Shown here piece by piece: positions 4,951 through 8,328 of a stretch of DNA of 8,328 nucleotides. The stretch lies in NCBI GenBank assembly GCA_015257605.1, contig JABZJV010000023.1:1-8328 (forward strand), read 5' to 3'. Under the pieces are notes generated by a model, which saw only the letters and a program-made list of their open reading frames with translations, had not been told where the DNA came from and searched no databases. A program made the position numbers and the translations under genes. The stretch is from Nanosynbacter sp. Lineage in GTDB: Bacteria; Patescibacteriota; Saccharimonadia; Saccharimonadales; Saccharimonadaceae. Positions within the stretch are counted from its first letter, which is position 1. The number at the start of each line of letters is the position of its first letter.

Positions 4951-6909
4951 TTAATCGCGTATATCCTGGACTGGATTGCGACGTACGTTGCGTAGCAGCG
5001 GTTGAATGCTGGCAATTAAGCTGACTATGAATATCGAGCCAATAACAATTATAAGCGTAGGCGATTCTAGGCTAAAAATGCTAAATTGCGGCGCGCTGCC
5101 AATCACCCCGAAAGCTGTTGCGGCAGTGCCGGTTAGATTTTTGCCGTAGGTATTTGCTACGGCGAATGCGGCTGCAATTCCTAAAATTAGCGAGACAATG
5201 GCGATTCTTAACGCTACGATTGCAACATATATGATATAAATGCAAGCGATATCGCGCCGTTTCGCGCCCATCGCGCGGTAAATGGCGGTTTCTTTGCGGT
5301 TCTCTGCGATGATACGCGAAACAGTGAACCAAATTATAATTATCGCCAATCCTAGTACTCCGGGCAGAGCGACGCTAGCGATTTGGTTAAACAACTTCCC
5401 TATTTCATCCAGAATCAGGTAGTTTGACCCGTATGGGTTGGCGGCAAACTGCTTATTGCATTTATCATTAAGCTCTGGACAAGCCTCGTTGTCGAGAAAC
5501 GCTCGCGCTTTTGCAACGCTAGAAAATTCTAAAACGCGGGGAGTGAATTCATCTCTCATTAGCCGTACAGCCGTAGAGCTTGCTTCTTGTTGCTGGACGT
5601 CGCTGAACTTTAGTTTTTCTGGCAGAGAATCGTATAGTTGGATAGGAATGTCTAGCGACGATGAATAATCTTGCGAAGCTAGTAGATTCTTGATATATTC
5701 GCTGGCGTTTTTCTTGTAATCAGTTTGCGGTTGCGCGTACTTAATGCCGACAATTTGAAAAGTGAGCAATTTGTGCTTGGGTACTATATATGTCCCAAGT
5801 TTTTTCTGGTTGGCTTCGTTAGAATCGTCACTCTTCTTTTCGGTGGTAGTTCGCGTGTCGGACTTGACAGTGATATTGCCGCAGGCTTGCTTTGGGTAAC
5901 CGTAAATCAAACTGGGCTTTTGGTAGTTTTTGTTGATTTCGTTGGCTTTTGTCTCGATATAATCTTGTTGGATTTTCTTGATCAGTGTTTGTTCGGTTGA
6001 ATTGCGGTAGCAAACTTGATAAGTATAGCCGTTTAATTTTTCTTGGACGTTTTTAAGCCATGTAGATTTTTGGTTAGTGTCGGCCGGCTCGGCTTCAAGG
6101 TTAAGCTTCTTACCAAATAATGAGACGGCTTCTTGAACGGAGACCACCACTGGTATGCCGTTTAGGTGTGACGCATCGGTTGCTAGCATATAACGGCGTA
6201 GAAGCTGCTGGTCGGTGAAAGTATAGTTGCTATTATATATGGCGTTAGTGTAATAGCCGTAAGTTGTCATATCGTCTGCTTTGGGGTTAGAGTTGCCGAA
6301 GTCTTCTTTGTCATTTTGGATTAGGCGTAGCGCGGGGATTTGGGGTAAACCGCTTATTTTGTCAACGATATAATAGCCAGCGGCGTCGTATTTGCTGCCG
6401 ATTTCTTTGAGATTGGTTAGCTTGTTGTTGGCAGTTTTAGCGTATTTTTCAAATTGCTGGTCATTGAAATCACTTATGACTGGCGAAGAAAAATTAACAA
6501 TCACTCGTTGTTCTTCTGGAAGTGAGTCGGGCATCCAAGAAGCTGGTAGCAGGGCTGGAGCTTCGGTGCTCTTGTCGTAAGCTAATCCCAGCGATTTATA
6601 TTTGTCTTGCAAATTCTGATAGTATTTTTTCTCGAACGCTTTGAGTTCTCTAATCTCTTCTAAGGATAGGTTGTTGGTGATTCCTAAAGCTTTGTTTGGT
6701 ATATTTGGTGATGCTTTGACAAGGTAGCGGTCGTTGCCAACTTTCTTTATAAACATTTCTGCGCTCTTTTCGGCGCCAGTAAAGACAATAATTATGGCGA
6801 TTAACGCCGCGAATAACAAGCTTGCCACGACGGTAGAAGCAAAAAGCATGCCGCGCTTTGAGTGGAGCTTGGTGCGGGCTAGCTTTGCGGCATACGATGG
6901 GCGAATCAT
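4951..6909 (-). CDS. MacB/FtsX-type ABC transporter permease with a very large outer domain (652 aa)
   Basis: This is the membrane subunit of an ABC system of the MacB/LolCE/FtsX class, which moves substrates or acts by mechanotransmission rather than by a classical channel. One helix lies at about 21-44 and three near the C-terminus (about 508-532, 556-585, 617-636). Between the second and third helices is the family hallmark ENRKETAIYRAMGAKRRDI (536-554). The chain ends with IQPLLRNVRRNPVQDIRD, also typical. The domain between helices 1 and 2 (about 45-505) is roughly 460 residues, about twice that of MacB. It is rich in Lys, Asn, Asp and Tyr, with four cysteines (300, 343, 477, 484) that could form disulfides. 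The start at 6909 gives an ATGA overlap with the ATPase gene and GGAG at 7 nt spacing. The frame stays open for 97 codons upstream, but that stretch is the ATPase gene in another frame. Confidence 0.92.
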   Translation of the reverse strand: MIRPSYAAKLARTKLHSKRGMLFASTVVASLLFAALIAIIIVFTGAEKSAEMFIKKVGNDRYLVKASPNIPNKALGITNNLSLEEIRELKAFEKKYYQNLQDKYKSLGLAYDKSTEAPALLPASWMPDSLPEEQRVIVNFSSPVISDFNDQQFEKYAKTANNKLTNLKEIGSKYDAAGYYIVDKISGLPQIPALRLIQNDKEDFGNSNPKADDMTTYGYYTNAIYNSNYTFTDQQLLRRYMLATDASHLNGIPVVVSVQEAVSLFGKKLNLEAEPADTNQKSTWLKNVQEKLNGYTYQVCYRNSTEQTLIKKIQQDYIETKANEINKNYQKPSLIYGYPKQACGNITVKSDTRTTTEKKSDDSNEANQKKLGTYIVPKHKLLTFQIVGIKYAQPQTDYKKNASEYIKNLLASQDYSSSLDIPIQLYDSLPEKLKFSDVQQQEASSTAVRLMRDEFTPRVLEFSSVAKARAFLDNEACPELNDKCNKQFAANPYGSNYLILDEIGKLFNQIASVALPGVLGLAIIIIWFTVSRIIAENRKETAIYRAMGAKRRDIACIYIIYVAIVALRIAIVSLILGIAAAFAVANTYGKNLTGTAATAFGVIGSAPQFSIFSLESPTLIIVIGSIFIVSLIASIQPLLRNVRRNPVQDIRD

Positions 6910-7634
6910 GTGATAGCTCCGTCTTTTAATTCTATGACGCGGTCGGCTTGGCGGGCAATGCTCGCATCGTGAGTAACTATAACAATTGTCGAACCGAGAG
7001 TTGAGCGGATTTCGCGGAACAGATCGATAATCGATTGACTGTTGGTCGAATCCAAGTTGCCAGTTGGCTCGTCGGCCAGAATGATACGCGGATTGTTTAT
7101 TAGCGCTCGAGCAATTGCGGCACGTTGAATTTGCCCGCCTGAAAGTTCTTTGGGTAGGCGGTTTGCGTACTCTTCTAGACCGACTTTTTGGAGTAGCCAA
7201 GTTACTTTGGCGTCGATAAGATTTTTCTTTTTAGCGGTAAACATGGCTGGTACAGCAATATTGTCGCTAAGCTGCAAAAAAGGCTGCAGATAAAACGATT
7301 GAAAAACAAAGCCGATAGTATTTTGACGAAGCTGGCTGAGCTGGCTGTCGCGCAAGTTAGTCGTCTCTTTGGACTCGATGACAACAGATCCTGAGGTTGG
7401 CTGATCAAGGCAGCCGATAATTTGCAGTAGCGTACTTTTGCCGCTACCACTAGCGCCAGTAATGGTGATAAGCTCGCCTTGTTTGATTGCCAGGTTTATT
7501 CCGCGAAGCGCTTTAACGGTTTGCTTGCCGAGTTTGTAGTCTTTCGAGACGTTATTGAGGAAGATTGCTGTTTGGCTAGAATTCGTCGCGATTGCGCTTT
7601 CTGATATTTTGACCCCTGTTAAAGTTGTTTCCAT
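6906..7634 (-). CDS. ABC transporter ATPase, MacB/LolD class (242 aa)
   Basis: This cytoplasmic nucleotide-binding subunit powers the permease encoded next to it. All ATPase motifs are intact: Walker A GASGSGKST (60-68), Q-loop FQSF (111-114), signature LSGGQIQRAAIARAL (164-178), Walker B IILADEP (184-190), D-loop GNLD (192-195) and the switch histidine H222 in VIVTHD. The Q-loop context IGFVFQSFYL and the stretch DEPTGNLDS are characteristic of the MacB/LolD/FtsE branch. About 22 polar residues precede the usual start of the fold (AIFLNNVSKDY). The ATG at 7634 is supported by AAGGA at 7 nt spacing, and by a -10 box that puts the transcript start just before that site. Its stop overlaps the permease start as ATGA. 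Confidence 0.95.
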   Translation of the reverse strand: METTLTGVKISESAIATNSSQTAIFLNNVSKDYKLGKQTVKALRGINLAIKQGELITITGASGSGKSTLLQIIGCLDQPTSGSVVIESKETTNLRDSQLSQLRQNTIGFVFQSFYLQPFLQLSDNIAVPAMFTAKKKNLIDAKVTWLLQKVGLEEYANRLPKELSGGQIQRAAIARALINNPRIILADEPTGNLDSTNSQSIIDLFREIRSTLGSTIVIVTHDASIARQADRVIELKDGAIT

Positions 7635-7641
7635 ACTATAA

Positions 7642-7662
7642 TCCTTATGTATAAGTATAGCA
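7642..7662 (-). promoter_or_regulatory. Promoter and ribosome-binding site of the ABC operon
   Basis: TGCTATACT (7654-7662, minus strand) is an extended -10 element with no clear -35 box. AAGGA (7642-7646) lies 7 nt before the ATG. The predicted start site (about 7646-7647) would put the ribosome-binding site at the very 5' end of a leader of about 12 nt. No terminator follows the lipoprotein gene, so some transcription may also arrive from it. Confidence 0.6.
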
Positions 7663-7729
7663 TGGATCGGCTAGCGTTATTATGCTGAGTGCTTTGTTAT
7701 ACAGAGGCGGAAGCTTTAATCGTAGGTGG

Positions 7730-8101
7730 CTATTTGCTAGTGGGCGATGTGCCTGTAGGCGAGGCCAGCGCTGCTGGCGGCAGCGGATCAACGTTGCTCG
7801 GCGGCGTTGCTTCTTCCCAACAATCCTCCGTGTTGAGGCTGTATCGCTGGGGATTTTTCTGTGCCTCTTTAGGATCCACTACTCTGATAAGTCCTTTTTT
7901 TCGGTCGCAGGTTACAACACCCTGGGACGTGTCATGACTTGGATGCTCAGGCGGCACTGGCTTTGGATTGTCGGCTCTACAGGCTGCGGTTACCGCCGCT
8001 AAGCCGGTGAGTCCTAATGTTAATAGTGCTTCGCGGCGGCTAAGAACATTTACTTCTCCTGCTCCTGTTGGGCTTTCTGGACGCTTTGGAACTATTGCCA
8101 T
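7730..8101 (-). CDS. Small lipoprotein with twin-arginine-type signal, unknown function (123 aa)
   Basis: The N-terminal region carries SRREALLTLG (21-30), resembling the Tat motif S-R-R-x-x-L-K. A short hydrophobic stretch follows (25-40) and ends VTAAC (37-41), a plausible but imperfect lipobox with Thr instead of Leu at -3. If lipidated on Cys41, the mature protein has 83 residues. It starts with a proline-rich linker, has a core around GVVTCDRKKGLIRVVDP (61-77) and EDCWEE (92-97), and ends with a Pro/Ser/Thr-rich tail. Cys65 and Cys94 could pair. I do not recognise the family. The ATG is supported by the strongest Shine-Dalgarno sequence in the window. The gene is 95 bp upstream of the ABC operon on the same strand and could encode an exported partner of that system, but this is only inferred from position. 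Confidence 0.8.
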   Translation of the reverse strand: MAIVPKRPESPTGAGEVNVLSRREALLTLGLTGLAAVTAACRADNPKPVPPEHPSHDTSQGVVTCDRKKGLIRVVDPKEAQKNPQRYSLNTEDCWEEATPPSNVDPLPPAALASPTGTSPTSK

Positions 8102-8112
8102 GATACTTCAAT

Positions 8113-8121
8113 CTCCTCCTT
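8113..8121 (-). promoter_or_regulatory. Strong Shine-Dalgarno site of the lipoprotein gene
   Basis: AAGGAGGAG on the minus strand is close to a full match to the 16S rRNA 3' end. It sits 11 nt before the ATG, slightly farther than ideal. It contrasts with the genes here that have no such site. Confidence 0.8.
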
Positions 8122-8157
8122 CGGGATTAGCGGCTTGTAGCCTATATGCAGCCCACC

Positions 8158-8171
8158 TATTATTTATAATA
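8158..8171. repeat. AT-only inverted repeat at the lipoprotein transcription start
   Basis: TATTAT-TT-ATAATA is a perfect 6-bp inverted repeat. It begins about 7 nt downstream of the -10 box, at the predicted transcription start. That position suits a repressor operator, but such low-complexity repeats arise easily in AT-rich DNA. Confidence 0.35.
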
Positions 8172-8177
8172 AGTATT

Positions 8178-8206
8178 ACTATATACTTTTATAGCAAAAT
8201 AATCAA
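8178..8206 (-). promoter_or_regulatory. Promoter of the lipoprotein gene
   Basis: The minus strand reads TTGATT (8201-8206), 17 bp, then TATAGT (8178-8183). The transcript would begin near 8171, giving a 5' leader of about 70 nt, far longer than those of the leaderless genes here. The leader contains a small GGCT-ACA-AGCC hairpin and the Shine-Dalgarno site. Confidence 0.65.
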
Positions 8207-8219
8207 ATGGTGCTCGAGC

Positions 8220-8258
8220 AAAAAACAAATACCCCGCCCTAACAAGCGGAGTATTTGA
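8220..8258 (-). terminator. Strong rho-independent terminator after rpsI
   Basis: On the minus strand CAAATACTCCGC pairs with GCGGGGTATTTG (12 bp with one U-G pair) around an 8-nt loop, followed by an uninterrupted run of T residues. It lies 22 nt beyond the rpsI stop and closes the ribosomal-protein transcript. The U-G pair becomes an A-C mismatch in the opposite strand, consistent with function in the minus direction only. Confidence 0.93.
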
Positions 8259-8280
8259 GCCTGCTCTAAACGACGAAGAG

Positions 8281-8328
8281 TTAGCGCTTTGAGTATTGCT
8301 CGCGTTTGCGGGCGCTGCGCAGGCCGTA
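8281..8328 (-). CDS. rpsI: Ribosomal protein uS9, C-terminal end (partial)
   Basis: Only the last 15 codons and the TAA lie in the window; the 5' part is beyond the right edge. The residues YGLRSARKREQYSKR match the conserved basic uS9 tail (E. coli ends VGLRKARRRPQFSKR). This tail reaches the ribosomal P site, where the terminal Ser-Lys-Arg contacts the tRNA anticodon loop. The usual arrangement is rplM-rpsI, which predicts rplM just beyond the window. The strong terminator that follows fits the end of that operon. Confidence 0.82.
   Translation of the reverse strand, partial: YGLRSARKREQYSKR

Noticed and set aside
6910..7200. A 97-codon N-terminal extension of the permease ORF
   Set aside because: It lies wholly within the ABC ATPase gene in another frame and is rich in Arg and Ser without domain features. 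The ATG at 6909 has a ribosome-binding site, an ATGA overlap and a typical permease N-terminus.
1561..7634. Alternative genetic code (UGA as glycine)
   Set aside because: holB, the pseudouridine synthase gene and the ABC ATPase gene all end at UGA in the expected place, and no conserved frame contains an internal UGA.
7682..8258. Several plus-strand ORFs opposite the lipoprotein gene
   Set aside because: They are Arg/Cys/Ser-rich shadow frames without promoters or ribosome-binding sites. The minus-strand frame has a signal peptide and a strong ribosome-binding site.

Overview
The window looks like chromosomal housekeeping DNA from a small-genome bacterium, most likely a member of the Candidate Phyla Radiation (Patescibacteria), and Saccharibacteria (TM7) is my best guess. 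This rests on protein style, tight packing with very short intergenic gaps and overlapping genes, and genes that look single-membrane; no single feature proves it. UGA is used as a stop (holB, rluD, the ABC ATPase gene), so the UGA-Gly code of SR1/Gracilibacteria does not apply. Nearly everything is on the minus strand, so the window reads functionally from right to left. I see no insertion sequence, CRISPR array, prophage or defence system.

Right to left: the last 15 codons of rpsI (ribosomal protein uS9) end in a strong terminator (8220-8258). A gene for a small secreted lipoprotein with a twin-arginine-type signal follows (7730-8101), then a two-gene ABC exporter of the MacB/FtsX type (ATPase 6906-7634, permease 4951-6909, joined by an ATGA overlap). 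The permease has an unusually large extracytoplasmic domain. The only plus-strand gene (4732-4947, a 71-residue two-helix membrane protein) ends 3 bp from the permease stop and is divergent from trpS.

A translation and replication operon follows: trpS (tryptophanyl-tRNA synthetase), a possible 19-codon ORF, a RluD-type pseudouridine synthase with an extra N-terminal domain, and a DNA polymerase III delta-prime-like clamp-loader subunit. Next come a membrane-anchored TPR protein with its own promoter, a tRNA-Thr(UGU)-tRNA-Tyr(GUA) pair with promoter and terminator, a 95-residue two-helix membrane protein, and tRNA-Thr(GGU). The tRNA order matches the classical thrU-tyrU-glyT-thrT cluster that precedes tuf in many bacteria, with the glyT position occupied by the membrane-protein gene.

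The most interesting pattern is in how genes start. Four promoter-proximal genes (95-aa protein, TPR protein, trpS, 71-aa protein) have a good -10 box ending only 6-10 nt before the ATG, which predicts leaderless or nearly leaderless mRNAs. Genes inside operons, and two promoter-proximal genes, have Shine-Dalgarno sequences. Several starts share the context ATA(G/C)T-ATG. Recognising these promoters also corrects the start codons of four genes.
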